A stretch of 64,000 nucleotides of DNA, taken from positions 19,733 through 83,732 of the forward strand of contig SVFN01000020.1 in the NCBI GenBank assembly GCA_015056815.1, given 5' to 3'. Shown piece by piece: positions 39,865 to 49,518 of this stretch. The translations under genes and the position numbers were made by a program. Source of the DNA: Lachnospiraceae bacterium. Its GTDB lineage: Bacteria > Bacillota > Clostridia > Lachnospirales > Lachnospiraceae. Below the pieces are notes generated by a model. That model was given only the letters and a program-made list of their open reading frames with translations. It did not search any database and was not told where the DNA came from. How positions within the stretch are numbered: the stretch's first letter is position 1; each line of letters starts with the position of its first letter.

Positions 39865-40233
39865 ACTAATTTCTTCCCGAATCTATGAATAAATGCTTTT
39901 TTCTTCAATAGTTAAAAAATTATAGCTTTTAGATAACATTTATAGATATATATTTGTCATATCTATAGCTATCACTGTTTGTTATTCTAACATTTTAGCT
40001 ATCGCTTATCAATAGATGGCATTATTTTTATTGATGATTTGATTATTATTTGGATATACTGAAAGATGTCTTGAGACATGAATTTTTCGAACACATTATG
40101 ATACGCTTAGCTTATATTAGGCTATTATAGCAGTTATAACTATCTTTTTATCCTCTGATCTCTTCCTATAAAATAATGATTGTCAAGCTTTTCTTTTTTT
40201 GGTAGATTTCCAAAAATAAAAAGGAGAATCCCA
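39865..40233. promoter_or_regulatory. Divergent BREX/regulator control region with operator-like repeats
   Basis: Very AT-rich 370-base gap between brxA and the XRE gene. On the minus strand TTGATA (40007-40012) and TAGAAT (39984-39989) are 17 bases apart, a good brxA promoter. Operator-like signals surround it: inverted repeat TATAGATA/TATCTATA at 39941-39967 and a repeated TAGCTATC at about 39966 and 39997, the second lying within the promoter spacer. The neighbouring XRE protein is the obvious candidate to bind them. No clear promoter for the XRE gene could be chosen. Confidence 0.6.
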
Positions 40234-40560
40234 ATGGCCGTTAATTTTCAAATAATAGGAAACCGTATTCAACAGAAACGCAAATCATTAAATCTAACCC
40301 AGGAACAGTTAGCCGAAAAATTAGATGTATCTACCGGTTATATCAGTCAATTAGAGCGTGGAGTTACAAAAATCAATCTTGATATTCTGTGTCAGATCTC
40401 AGAATTACTGAATTGTGATGTCACCGAATTTTTAGTAAAAAACAACGCTCCAACAATGAGTTTTTATGAAGACGACATCATACATGATTATGAACAACTT
40501 ACTCCTTCGGAGCGAAGAATACTTGCATTTCTGGTAAGATGTTATTTGCAAAACCGATAA
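40234..40560 (+). CDS. XRE/HTH_3 regulator, likely BREX regulator
   Basis: 108 aa from ATG 40234, picked over the upstream frame because AAGGAGA precedes it. Residues about 7-62 form a HTH (IQQKRKSLNLTQEQLAEKLDVSTGYISQLERG). The C-terminal 40 residues (LTPSERRILAFLVRCYL) may mediate dimers. It is divergent from brxA and next to operator-like repeats, so autoregulation and control of BREX are likely. Known BREX regulators (BrxR) are mostly WYL proteins, so this is another type. Confidence 0.88.
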   Translation: MAVNFQIIGNRIQQKRKSLNLTQEQLAEKLDVSTGYISQLERGVTKINLDILCQISELLNCDVTEFLVKNNAPTMSFYEDDIIHDYEQLTPSERRILAFLVRCYLQNR

Positions 40561-40695
40561 TCAGAAAGCAGCTTGAGTTTCAATTCTCAGGCTGTTTTTT
40601 TATCCATGATTTATCAACCCAGACCTCTATTTTCCCCGAAATTGTTTTGCATTCTTTACAAAATTTTTAAATATTTATGAATTGTCTGATTTTTA

Positions 40696-40725
40696 TTGCG
40701 TTTCGCTTTAACAATGTGTTATATT
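40696..40725 (+). promoter_or_regulatory. Candidate promoter of citrate synthase
   Basis: TTGCGT (40696-40701) and TATATT (40720-40725) with an 18-base spacer, about 75 bases before the start codon. Confidence 0.45.
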
Positions 40726-40803
40726 AAAGTAGGTACGGATTTGTTTTTTTTAGTTTTTACACAAATCTGTATATCTAGATAGTAAGGAAAGGGGTTTTTT
40801 TCA

Positions 40804-42168
40804 ATGGATCACAACAGTTTTTCTGATGTTACTCCGGATATTGTCCGACTTGCAGATCTTTCCAAGGAAGCTGGTATCATAGAGCAGGAATTATTTGCGA
40901 AATACGAGGTGAAACGTGGACTGCGCGATTTAAACGGTAAGGGTGTACTGGCAGGTCTTACCAATATTTCCGATGTGCGCGCTTCCAAAATCGTAAACGG
41001 AGAACAGATTCCGATCCATGGAGAATTATATTACAGAGGATATAATGTCCGTGACCTTGTCAAGGGATTCAGTGAGGATGACCGTTTCGGGTTTGAAGAA
41101 GTGGCCTATCTTCTTCTTTTTGATGCACTCCCGGACAAAAACGAATTAAAGATGTTTACCGATATGCTGGTACATTATCGTTCCCTGCCTACAAGTTTTG
41201 TACGCGACATCATCATGAAGGCTCCGAGCAAGGATATGATGAACACTCTGGCCCGAAGCGTACTGACTCTTTATTCCTATGATGACAGGGCTGATGACGT
41301 ATCACTTCCCAACGTCCTTCGTCAATGTCTGCAGCTTATAAGCCTGTTTCCTCTTCTTTCCATTTACGGTTATCAGGCATACAGTCACTATCATGACGGT
41401 AAGAGTCTTTATATCCATCCGTCTGATCCGACTCTTTCGACAGCGGAGAACATTTTACATATTTTAAGACCGGACAGCCGTTTCACTCCTTTGGAGGCGC
41501 GCATTCTTGATGTCGCTTTGGTTCTTCACATGGAGCACGGTGGCGGTAACAACTCCTCTTTTACGACTCATGTTGTTACCTCTTCTCTCTCGGATACCTA
41601 TTCCGTTATGGCTGCTGCGATCGGTTCTTTAAAAGGCCCCAGACATGGTGGTGCCAATATCAAGGTCGTGAGAATGTTTGAGGAATTAAAGCGCGAGATT
41701 GTTGACTGGGAGGATGAAGAAGAGGTAGCGGATTATCTGCGCAAGCTTTTACATAAAGAAGCCTTTGACCATGCCGGTCTGATCTATGGTGTAGGTCATG
41801 CGGTTTATTCCAAATCAGATCCGCGTGCTGTGATCTTTAAGAGTTATGTTGAAAAACTATCGGAAGAAAAGGGATTACATAAAGAATTTGCACTCTACTC
41901 TCTCGTAGAGCGTCTGGCACCGGAAGTGATCGCCGAAGAACGTCAGATCTATAAAGGCGTCAGCATCAATGTGGACTTTTATTCCGGATTTGTTTATAAG
42001 ATGCTTGGTCTTCCGGAAGAATTGTATACCCCGATCTTTGCGATCGCCCGTATCGTCGGCTGGAGTGCCCACCGCATGGAAGAGCTTGCGAACAACGGCA
42101 AGATCATCCGTCCTGCTTATAAACCGATCCATAAGGATCTGGATTATTCAGATCTGGAGTCAAGATAA
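40804..42168 (+). CDS. gltA: Citrate synthase
   Basis: 454 aa. Condenses acetyl-CoA and oxaloacetate. Family blocks: VLAGLTNISDVRASK, GELYYRGYNV, HMEHGGGNNSS, GPRHGGANIKV with a catalytic His, and YGVGHAVYSKSDPR. The N-terminal 40 residues are an extension seen in clostridial forms. AAGGAAAGGGG precedes the ATG. It stands alone with its own terminator; no aconitase or IDH is next to it. A 2-methylcitrate synthase is the alternative. Confidence 0.92.
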   Translation: MDHNSFSDVTPDIVRLADLSKEAGIIEQELFAKYEVKRGLRDLNGKGVLAGLTNISDVRASKIVNGEQIPIHGELYYRGYNVRDLVKGFSEDDRFGFEEVAYLLLFDALPDKNELKMFTDMLVHYRSLPTSFVRDIIMKAPSKDMMNTLARSVLTLYSYDDRADDVSLPNVLRQCLQLISLFPLLSIYGYQAYSHYHDGKSLYIHPSDPTLSTAENILHILRPDSRFTPLEARILDVALVLHMEHGGGNNSSFTTHVVTSSLSDTYSVMAAAIGSLKGPRHGGANIKVVRMFEELKREIVDWEDEEEVADYLRKLLHKEAFDHAGLIYGVGHAVYSKSDPRAVIFKSYVEKLSEEKGLHKEFALYSLVERLAPEVIAEERQIYKGVSINVDFYSGFVYKMLGLPEELYTPIFAIARIVGWSAHRMEELANNGKIIRPAYKPIHKDLDYSDLESR

Positions 42169-42187
42169 CATCTATCGAATCATTTCA

Positions 42188-42218
42188 GCCCTGCATTTGT
42201 TTGCAGGGCTCTTTTTTT
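42188..42218 (+). terminator. Terminator of citrate synthase gene
   Basis: GCCCTGCA/TGCAGGGC stem with a 6-base loop followed by TCTTTTTTT. Confidence 0.93.
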
Positions 42219-42290
42219 CCATTGTAAAATCTGTCAGATTGCCTTCAACCGGGTAATGAATAGACATCTCTGCAAGCCTCATGCTGCCTG

Positions 42291-42318
42291 TCAAAACCAG
42301 ATATCCGGATTGTGGGTC
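42291..42318. repeat. Dispersed repeat, partial copy B
   Basis: Keeps TCAAAACC and GATATCCGGATTGT of the copies at 11211 and 44038 but lacks the GTGCTTCGCAC hairpin block. It lies between the citrate and threonine synthase terminators. Confidence 0.5.
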
Positions 42319-42350
42319 ATAATATGAGCTGAACAGACTTATCCACATAA

Positions 42351-42386
42351 AAAGAGACCCTGCCATCTTTAGCAAGAGTCTCTTTT
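42351..42386 (-). terminator. Terminator of thrC
   Basis: AAAGAGACTCTTGC and GCAGGGTCTCTTT pair with a small bulge on the minus strand, followed by TTTTTATG. Confidence 0.8.
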
Positions 42387-42432
42387 CTTTTCATACTTTT
42401 GAAGCATCAGGCTTCACTCATACGATCCCGTT

Positions 42433-43920
42433 TCAAATACCAAGAAATTTCTTTACTGCACTCTCCATCTCATCTTTTTCGCAGATCGTATCATGAAGTA
42501 CTTTTGCATCCCTGATCTCCTCGATTGCTTTCGGAACATCGGTATTACTGATTCTGGAAAGCTCATCCACAAGTTCAAAATCCCCCATGGAATCGTATTT
42601 CGGATCGATCGCTTTCATAACGCTTCTCGTAAATTTATACGGGCTGGCAGTCGACGCAATGACTGTCCTTGTCTGATCCCCGGTTTCTTTTACATACTTT
42701 GTATATGCTGCACTTGCTACTGCTGTATGCGTATCCAGTACATAACCGCATTTTTCATACAGATTCTTTATCTGTGCAAAGCATTCTTCTTCCGACGCAT
42801 AGCCACCCACAAAATCAGCAAGCTGTGCTTTCATCTCTTCTGTGATCTCATATTTGCCTTCCTGACTTAAGGCTTTCATAAGCTCTGCGTTCTTCCCTGC
42901 ATTTTCTCCGGCAATACGATAGATCAGTCTCTCAAGATTAGAAGAGATCAAAATATCCATAGAAGGTGAAGAAGTCAGAATAAACTCTCTGTTTCTGTCA
43001 TAGGTTCCTGTCTGAAAGAAGTCAAACAACACTTTATTATCATTGGAAGCACAGATGAGTTTGCCGATCGGGATTCCCATATTCTTTGCATAAAATGCAG
43101 CCAGGATATTTCCGAAATTACCTGTCGGCACTACCACATTGATGGTCTCACCCTCTGAAATCTTTCCCTGTGCGAACAATGTCGCATAAGAATATACATA
43201 ATAAACCACCTGCGGAACGAGACGTCCGATATTGATGGAATTGGCTGATGAGAACTGAAAGCCTTTCGCATCCATTTCTTTTGCCAGTTCTTTGTCGGAA
43301 AACAGTTTTTTAACGCCGGTCTGTGCATCATCAAAATTGCCGTGGATGCCGACCACATGCGTATTGGCACCTTTCTGTGTCACCATCTGCTTCTCCTGGA
43401 TCGGGCTCACACCGTTTTTCGGATAGAAAACAATGATCTTTGTGCCTTCCACATCCGCAAAACCTGCCAATGCAGCTTTTCCGGTATCTCCGGAAGTCGC
43501 TGTCAGGATCACGATCTCATTCTTCACCTTATTTTTACGTGCAGATGTCGTGAGAAGATAAGGCAGGATCGATAATGCCATATCCTTAAAGGCAATTGTT
43601 GCTCCATGGTACAACTCAAGATAATAAGCACCATCCACTTCCGCCAACGGTGCGATCTTTTCGGTGTCAAATTTGGAATCATAAGCCTTATTGATACAGT
43701 TTTTCAACTCTTCTTCGGTAAAATCAGTAAAAAACAGTTTCATAACTTCATAGGCTGTTTCCTGATAAGTCATTCCAGCAAGCTTTGCGAACGGGATCTC
43801 AAGTTTCGGGATCTGATCGGGCACAAATAATCCGCCATCGTCCGCCAGTCCTTTGAGGATCGCTTCACTTGCCTTTACCGGTGCACTGTCACTTCTGGTA
43901 CTCTTGTACAAAACTTCCAT
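42433..43920 (-). CDS. thrC: Threonine synthase
   Basis: PLP enzyme converting O-phosphohomoserine to threonine. 495 aa from the ATG at 43920, preferred over the 15-codon longer frame because AGAGGT lies in front of it and the protein then starts MEVLYKSTR, typical for the family. The PLP lysine is in HGATIAFKD (Lys112). TATSGDTGKAAL, GNFGNILAA and SDNL-type blocks are present. asd, which feeds this branch, lies 37 kb away. Confidence 0.95.
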   Translation of the reverse strand: MEVLYKSTRSDSAPVKASEAILKGLADDGGLFVPDQIPKLEIPFAKLAGMTYQETAYEVMKLFFTDFTEEELKNCINKAYDSKFDTEKIAPLAEVDGAYYLELYHGATIAFKDMALSILPYLLTTSARKNKVKNEIVILTATSGDTGKAALAGFADVEGTKIIVFYPKNGVSPIQEKQMVTQKGANTHVVGIHGNFDDAQTGVKKLFSDKELAKEMDAKGFQFSSANSINIGRLVPQVVYYVYSYATLFAQGKISEGETINVVVPTGNFGNILAAFYAKNMGIPIGKLICASNDNKVLFDFFQTGTYDRNREFILTSSPSMDILISSNLERLIYRIAGENAGKNAELMKALSQEGKYEITEEMKAQLADFVGGYASEEECFAQIKNLYEKCGYVLDTHTAVASAAYTKYVKETGDQTRTVIASTASPYKFTRSVMKAIDPKYDSMGDFELVDELSRISNTDVPKAIEEIRDAKVLHDTICEKDEMESAVKKFLGI

Positions 43921-43985
43921 AGTCTTACCTCTCATTTCCCCTGTTGCGGGTTTTACTGTTAACACTTGAATAAATAATCGGTAGA

Positions 43986-44014
43986 ATTATATCATACTAC
44001 CTGTCATTATGCAA
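43986..44014 (-). promoter_or_regulatory. Sigma-A promoter of thrC
   Basis: TTGCAT (44009-44014) and TATAAT (43986-43991), spacer 17, on the minus strand. Confidence 0.8.
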
Positions 44015-44035
44015 ACTTTATTCATAAGATGTCGG

Positions 44036-44110
44036 TATCAAAAGTCTGATATCCGGATTGTTCCGTGCTTCGCACTCAAAGTGGATGAGTGACTTTTGAC
44101 CCTGATATCA
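44036..44110. repeat. Dispersed repeat, full copy C with inverted ends
   Basis: TCAAAAGTC (44038-44046) and GACTTTTGA (44091-44099) are perfect inverted ends around a core with GATATCCGGATTGT and TCCGTGCTTCGCACTC. GATATC occurs again just outside the right arm. The element, about 70 bp, touches the stop codon of the kinase-DegV gene and could act as its terminator. Confidence 0.65.
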
Positions 44111-46780
44111 TTCATATTCTGTGTAAAATAATAAGCCAAACGTTCCCGGTCCGGAATTGACAGCAATCGCCGGCGACGCTTTTTGAAAATAGATTTCCTC
44201 AAAATGCATCTTTGTTTCCACAATCTTTTTAATATGCTCTAATTCTGATGTCTTCATTCCGACATATGTGATAAACAGCATTCCGGTATCGATTTTTCCT
44301 GCAGTATGCAATGCGAGGGAAATATACTTCTCCCATGCATGTTCCCGCTCACCGAAAAACACCTGCGAAACGACCATTTTCCCATCTTTTAACGACAAGA
44401 CCGGATGCATCATAAATGCGTTGGTCAAAATGGCCACTTTGTGACTGACCTGTTTTGCTCTTGCCAGATACTCTAAAGACTCAACAATAAAACTGGTATG
44501 TACATGCGAACGCATTTTCTCCAGTTTATGCAGGATCGCTTCGGGTTCGTTTCCTTCTTTTACAAGTCTTGCCGCTTCGATCGCCATAAGCCCCTGACCG
44601 CTGGAAAGATGCCCGGTATCGACCACAAATACATTGTCAAAATTGGCAGCGGCTTCCATTGCCGCGATGCATCCACTGTGTGCAACCTTGCTGGAAATAG
44701 AAATGTGTATGATATTGTTTGCTCTGTCAAGCTGCCTGGAATAGAACGTCTCGTGTTCTTCCACATTGGGCGAATCGGTTTCTACAAACGCTTCAGCGTC
44801 CCTCATATAAGCAAGGATCCCTGTTGTATCGATTTCAATGCCATCTCTGAAAACACCGTCAGCTGTTACAACCATATGGGGGATTACATCAATCTCATAC
44901 TTTTCCAAAAGAGATTTTGGCAGATCGGCAACGCTCTCTGTCGTTACAGCCACCCGCGCTTTGGATCTGTGCTCTCTGATCCAGGACATGCTTTCTTTTT
45001 CCAGTTCTTCCCTGCTCCCGGTTATAACGACAAGATTTTTCGGCAGCAGACTGCATACCATACTCTCAAGCTCGTTCCCGTTCACAGGTTTCATCAGATA
45101 ACCGTCAAACCCCTCTTTTTCATATAATAACTCCATTTCTTTTCCGACATTCGCGGTAAGTGCGATCATTTTGGCATTGCGGGACAAACCTCCTGTCTGT
45201 GAGCGGATCGCATGCATACATTCGATCCCGTCCATCTTTGGCATCATATGATCCATCAGAATCACATGAAACTCGGTTTCCAATGTTTTTCTCAGAGCCT
45301 CTTCCCCGCTTGAAGCAGTTGTCACCTGTACTTTCGTATCTCTTAGAAGTTTTGTCACAACCAAAAGGCCGGCTTTTGTATCATCCACCACCAGGACGTT
45401 CGCATTGGGAGCCATAAATGATTCCTTATAGTGATTCTGTCTGCTGTCTTTTCGATACCGTTCCGGTTTTAATGCACCGATCGATTCTGTCCGTAGGATC
45501 TTTTGCGGTATTTCGATCATAAACGTACTGCCTTTTGTGTAAATACTGTTAACCGTGATCCTGCCTCCCATCAGATCCACAAACTGCTTTACAATAGAAA
45601 GCCCCAGTCCGGTCCCTTCGATGTATCTGTTTTTGTCTTCATCAATGCGCTTAAATGCTGTAAAAAGATAAGGCATTCCTTCTTTTTTGATACCGATTCC
45701 GGTATCTGTAACGGAATAGATCACATTCGCTGTCTGGTTCTCGATCCTGTCACACTGGATCTGAAGCTTTACATATCCTTTGTCTGTATACTTGATCGCA
45801 TTATTGATCACATTGATCAGGATCTGCTTGATACGTACTTCATCTCCCAAAAGCTCGGATGGAAGATCCGGCGATATTTCAACTCTGAATTCCAGATTTT
45901 TCTCCCTGGCACGCAGCCAGAACATTCCGACTACCTCTGAGAGCATATTTCCCGTCTGATACGGCTGTTCATTCAGCACCATCTGCCCTGATTCAAATTT
46001 AGACATATCCAGAATATCATTGATCAGATGCAGCAGCATTTTGCTTGCAGCCTGAATATTGGCCGCATCTTCATTGATTTCGTCAGAAGCATTTTCCCTC
46101 AGGATCATCTCATTCATTCCGATGATCGTATTGATCGGTGTACGTATCTCATGACTCATGCTTGCAAAAAAACGATTCTGTGTCCTGCTTAACCGCTCAA
46201 TCTGCCGGCTTTTATTCTCGGAACGGATCATTTCCTGTTTCATGATCCAGATCTCAAAGCTCACCATAAGGCTTAACATAAAGCATACAAATAACAGCGA
46301 AACAAACGAATCCACATAAGCAGCTTTCAGGTCATGTTCTTTTATGGTATCGGGCCATAAATAAGCGATCACATAACTGACACCTGCGACCACCAGATCC
46401 AGTGTCAGAAACAGGTACTTTTGTTTTCCTTCTACGATCATGCTCAAAAACAGTGCACTGAATACGAACCACAAAGGTGAACCGCCGTAAATACCTCCGC
46501 CTGCAAAAAAAGTGACAGGAACGATCACAAAAACGATCAAGATGCTTATGAGCGGAATCACTTCATTTATTTTGTTATATTTTACTGCAATGATCGCGAT
46601 CGATAAAAAAACCACAAAGCCGACGCCAAGAACAAAGATATCCTCTCTGCTCTCACCGGTGACGATACCGGCAAAAAACATCACAAGAAGCGCAAACAGC
46701 GCAAATACAGCCAGTAGGATAAACGAACGCTCCTGAAGGGTTCTTTCCTCATCTTTCACTAATGCGATCAGCTTTTTCAT
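44108..46780 (-). CDS. Hybrid histidine kinase-receiver fused to a DegV (FakB-like) domain
   Basis: 890 aa. Six membrane segments (about 18-180) form a 7TM-like membrane sensor without a large outer loop. HisKA has SMSHEIRTP with His210; HATPase_c has the N-box around 326, DTGIGI (359-364) and GTGLGLS (390-396). The receiver (about 460-580) has phospho-acceptor Asp510 in LMDHMMPKMDG. Residues about 608-890 are a DegV domain: VAVTTESVADLP, FRDGIEI, ETDSPNVEEHETFY, IIHISISSKVAHSG, VVDTGHLSSGQGL and the closing SGPGTFGLLF. DegV/FakB proteins bind a fatty acid. ATG overlaps the stop of the upstream kinase gene (46777-46780), so the two are translationally coupled. The DegV part as kinase output or input is not something I know from any studied system. 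Confidence 0.88.
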   Translation of the reverse strand: MKKLIALVKDEERTLQERSFILLAVFALFALLVMFFAGIVTGESREDIFVLGVGFVVFLSIAIIAVKYNKINEVIPLISILIVFVIVPVTFFAGGGIYGGSPLWFVFSALFLSMIVEGKQKYLFLTLDLVVAGVSYVIAYLWPDTIKEHDLKAAYVDSFVSLLFVCFMLSLMVSFEIWIMKQEMIRSENKSRQIERLSRTQNRFFASMSHEIRTPINTIIGMNEMILRENASDEINEDAANIQAASKMLLHLINDILDMSKFESGQMVLNEQPYQTGNMLSEVVGMFWLRAREKNLEFRVEISPDLPSELLGDEVRIKQILINVINNAIKYTDKGYVKLQIQCDRIENQTANVIYSVTDTGIGIKKEGMPYLFTAFKRIDEDKNRYIEGTGLGLSIVKQFVDLMGGRITVNSIYTKGSTFMIEIPQKILRTESIGALKPERYRKDSRQNHYKESFMAPNANVLVVDDTKAGLLVVTKLLRDTKVQVTTASSGEEALRKTLETEFHVILMDHMMPKMDGIECMHAIRSQTGGLSRNAKMIALTANVGKEMELLYEKEGFDGYLMKPVNGNELESMVCSLLPKNLVVITGSREELEKESMSWIREHRSKARVAVTTESVADLPKSLLEKYEIDVIPHMVVTADGVFRDGIEIDTTGILAYMRDAEAFVETDSPNVEEHETFYSRQLDRANNIIHISISSKVAHSGCIAAMEAAANFDNVFVVDTGHLSSGQGLMAIEAARLVKEGNEPEAILHKLEKMRSHVHTSFIVESLEYLARAKQVSHKVAILTNAFMMHPVLSLKDGKMVVSQVFFGEREHAWEKYISLALHTAGKIDTGMLFITYVGMKTSELEHIKKIVETKMHFEEIYFQKASPAIAVNSGPGTFGLLFYTEYE

Positions 46781-49494
46781 TCCCCTTCACCACCTTCCGG
46801 CTCAAATTCGAAGATTTCTTCCAGCCCGCTTCCCGGATCAGATTCTGTTTTCTCATTCCAGGGAGCAAACTCTATGATTTCCTGATCATCCTTCTTTTCA
46901 TGACCATTGTTTTTCACCATGTCCTCCGGTTCGAATTCAAGAATCTCTTCCTGATCTGTTACAGAAAACAACTGCTCACTCTCCACGCCTTCTCTGCCCT
47001 GTACATGCTGCTTTTCCAAAAGATATTTCAGGATTGTATCTGAGATTTCGAAATACTCTTTCATTGCATCCTCATGGAGGCTTTTTATCGCATCTGTGTC
47101 TCTTTCCTTTGCTGCATTCTCAAGATGTTTCGCCTTTTCAGACAGTGAAATGGCTCCGATCATTCTGGATGTACTCTTTAGCGCATGTACGATGATCGCA
47201 TAGTTTTCATGATCATTCCTCTCCAGATAGTTCCGGGCATACTCTATCTTCCCTGCGGCATCCTTACCAAATTGAAGCAACAAGGACTGATAAAACTCTT
47301 TATCGTTCTGACAATACTTCAACCCTGTTTCCGTATCTACTCCCAGTTTCTGCAATGCCTGAAAGAAGCTCTGTTTCTTTCCCTTTCCTTTCTTTCGTTT
47401 TTTCTCTTCTTTACGGGAATCTCTTTTCTTTATCGTGTACGTATTTTCCGCAAACATTGTTCTGGGAAGCACTTTTTTTAACACATGTTCCAATTCCGAC
47501 AGTTCAATAGGCTTGCTGACAAATCCGTCAAAGCCTTCCCGTAAAAACATTTCTTTCGCTGTACTCACTGCATTGGCGGTAAGCGCAACGATGGGAATAT
47601 CTTTATGCGCTCTGTTAAAATCTTTCCTCAGATGTTTCATTGCCTCGATCCCGTCCATTCCCGGCATCATATGGTCCATAAATACAATATCAAACTCTTC
47701 TTTGCCACACAATTCGATCGCATCCCACCCTGAGGCAGCTGTGGAAACGATCATGCCATATCTTGAGAAAATACCCTTGGCAACCATAAGGTTCATAGGC
47801 TCATCATCTACCACAAGCGCTTTTACATTGTTCAGATAAATCCGTTCCTCTGACTGTTTGATCTCCTTCACATTTGATTCCAGGAAGGATATGACAGGAA
47901 AACAATAAAACGGTTTACGCATTAACCTGACATGCGTGTCTTCCGGTAATTCATAGTTTTCTTCCGCTACCAGCGCCACCAGTGTATGCTGTGCAAGCTC
48001 CTCTATAAATCCCGGATCTTCCTCATATTCCTCTTTGCCAATAAACAGATGTGTAAACTGCATTCCTTTTACCAGACTCTTTAAGCCTGACAGATTATCC
48101 ACCCGGTGCATCCTGACATTTAACCCGGTAACGATATTTTTGACCATAGCGTTATAAAACACCCGTACATGTGGATTTTCAAACTTGTCAAAATGAAAGA
48201 ATCCACCCAGTACAAGCTTCTCCGGTGATCTCACACTCATGCATTTCTGACTGTCCACAACTTCTTGCGGAATACTGACCCGTACAGTCGTGCCCTTATC
48301 CGGAGTGCTTTCCAACGTCAGGAATCCTTTTAATGAACTGACAAACCCATTGACAATGGAAAGGCCAAGTCCAAGGCCGCTTGTCGCCCTTGTTCTTCCG
48401 GAATCCGCCTGATAAAACCGTTCAAAAACCAGTTCCATCTCTTTTTCGTTCATTCCGATCCCGGTATCCGTCACTTCCACACACAGATTAATCCCATATT
48501 CCCTCGGGACTGAAGTAATGTGCACATAGACGCCGCCTTCCTTGGTATATTTCAATCCATTATCGATCAGATGTTTCAATATCTTTTTAAGTTTTACCAC
48601 ATCGGTGTTCATGACAGAAGGAATTGCAGGATCCACATCGATCACCAGTTCAATCCCGGGATTTTTATACAAAACCAACTCTGTGACCAGATCGTTCAGA
48701 AGCGAAGACAGCATATAGTCCTCTGTATTAACCGCCAGATCAGCCATATCGATCTCTGAATAATCCAAAATATCACTAACCTGTTCTCCCACTCGTTTTC
48801 CGGCTTCCGATACTGCGTAAAGATTGTTTTTGATCTCCTCATCCTGTTCTTTCTCAAGGCAGACCCCTGTCAGGCCGATGACCGCATTGATTGGTGTGCG
48901 GATCTCATGAGAAATGTTTACCAGGAAATCATTGATCCTGTCTGTGGCATCCCGCAGTATGGCGATCTCCTCCCTGGATTCCTCCATAACCTGATTCCAT
49001 TTCTTGATGATATTCTTAGCCAGACTTCCCACCACCAGGATCACCATCATATGAAAAAGTGTCCGGGTAATCACAAGTTTATCAAATGTCTCTCCCTGTC
49101 TTGCCATGCACATAAGATCATAGCCAAAAGTGACAAAATATGTAACCTGCCATAGAACAATAAATCTGGGCACTCCTGTCATGGTATAAAGGATCATGAC
49201 ACCACAGATAACCAATCCCAGATCATAGGCACTGGTCTGATGTATCCCGTAAAAAAAGGCTGTTACCATCATCAGAACCGAATAGATCCATAACCTTGCA
49301 TCTTTGGAAAACACCTGCATAATATGCAAAAACCAGCTTATGCCGGAAGAGATCACGATCAGGATCAGAGCCCATCCTTCCCATCCAAGCAATATGCCTT
49401 CACCGATCAGGATCACGGACATTATCGTGTAACATATTAAAATCATCAGATGTGCTGTTTCAAACAGATCGCGTCTTCTAACCCTTGGCTCCAT
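46777..49494 (-). CDS. Hybrid histidine kinase with receiver and Hpt domain
   Basis: 905 aa. About six N-terminal membrane segments (14-165), HisKA with NISHEIRTP (His196), HATPase_c with DTGIGM (343-348) and SGLGLGLS (372-379), then a degenerate receiver-like region (about 425-545) with no acceptor Asp, a true receiver (555-680, Asp607 in FMDHMMPGMDG), a basic linker, and an Hpt domain with His770 in IVHALKSTS. The domains would support a His-Asp-His relay inside one protein. The acidic tail repeats EI[LIF]EF[AE]P three times (850-856, 872-878, 893-899). Third gene of the signalling operon. Confidence 0.92.
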   Translation of the reverse strand: MEPRVRRRDLFETAHLMILICYTIMSVILIGEGILLGWEGWALILIVISSGISWFLHIMQVFSKDARLWIYSVLMMVTAFFYGIHQTSAYDLGLVICGVMILYTMTGVPRFIVLWQVTYFVTFGYDLMCMARQGETFDKLVITRTLFHMMVILVVGSLAKNIIKKWNQVMEESREEIAILRDATDRINDFLVNISHEIRTPINAVIGLTGVCLEKEQDEEIKNNLYAVSEAGKRVGEQVSDILDYSEIDMADLAVNTEDYMLSSLLNDLVTELVLYKNPGIELVIDVDPAIPSVMNTDVVKLKKILKHLIDNGLKYTKEGGVYVHITSVPREYGINLCVEVTDTGIGMNEKEMELVFERFYQADSGRTRATSGLGLGLSIVNGFVSSLKGFLTLESTPDKGTTVRVSIPQEVVDSQKCMSVRSPEKLVLGGFFHFDKFENPHVRVFYNAMVKNIVTGLNVRMHRVDNLSGLKSLVKGMQFTHLFIGKEEYEEDPGFIEELAQHTLVALVAEENYELPEDTHVRLMRKPFYCFPVISFLESNVKEIKQSEERIYLNNVKALVVDDEPMNLMVAKGIFSRYGMIVSTAASGWDAIELCGKEEFDIVFMDHMMPGMDGIEAMKHLRKDFNRAHKDIPIVALTANAVSTAKEMFLREGFDGFVSKPIELSELEHVLKKVLPRTMFAENTYTIKKRDSRKEEKKRKKGKGKKQSFFQALQKLGVDTETGLKYCQNDKEFYQSLLLQFGKDAAGKIEYARNYLERNDHENYAIIVHALKSTSRMIGAISLSEKAKHLENAAKERDTDAIKSLHEDAMKEYFEISDTILKYLLEKQHVQGREGVESEQLFSVTDQEEILEFEPEDMVKNNGHEKKDDQEIIEFAPWNEKTESDPGSGLEEIFEFEPEGGEGE

Positions 49495-49518
49495 TCTCTA
49501 CTCCTTTTTCCGCACAGA

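Noticed and set aside
43921..44035. Riboswitch or attenuator for thrC
   Set aside because: The leader is short, with no Thr/Ile codon run, T-box sequence or terminator before the gene.
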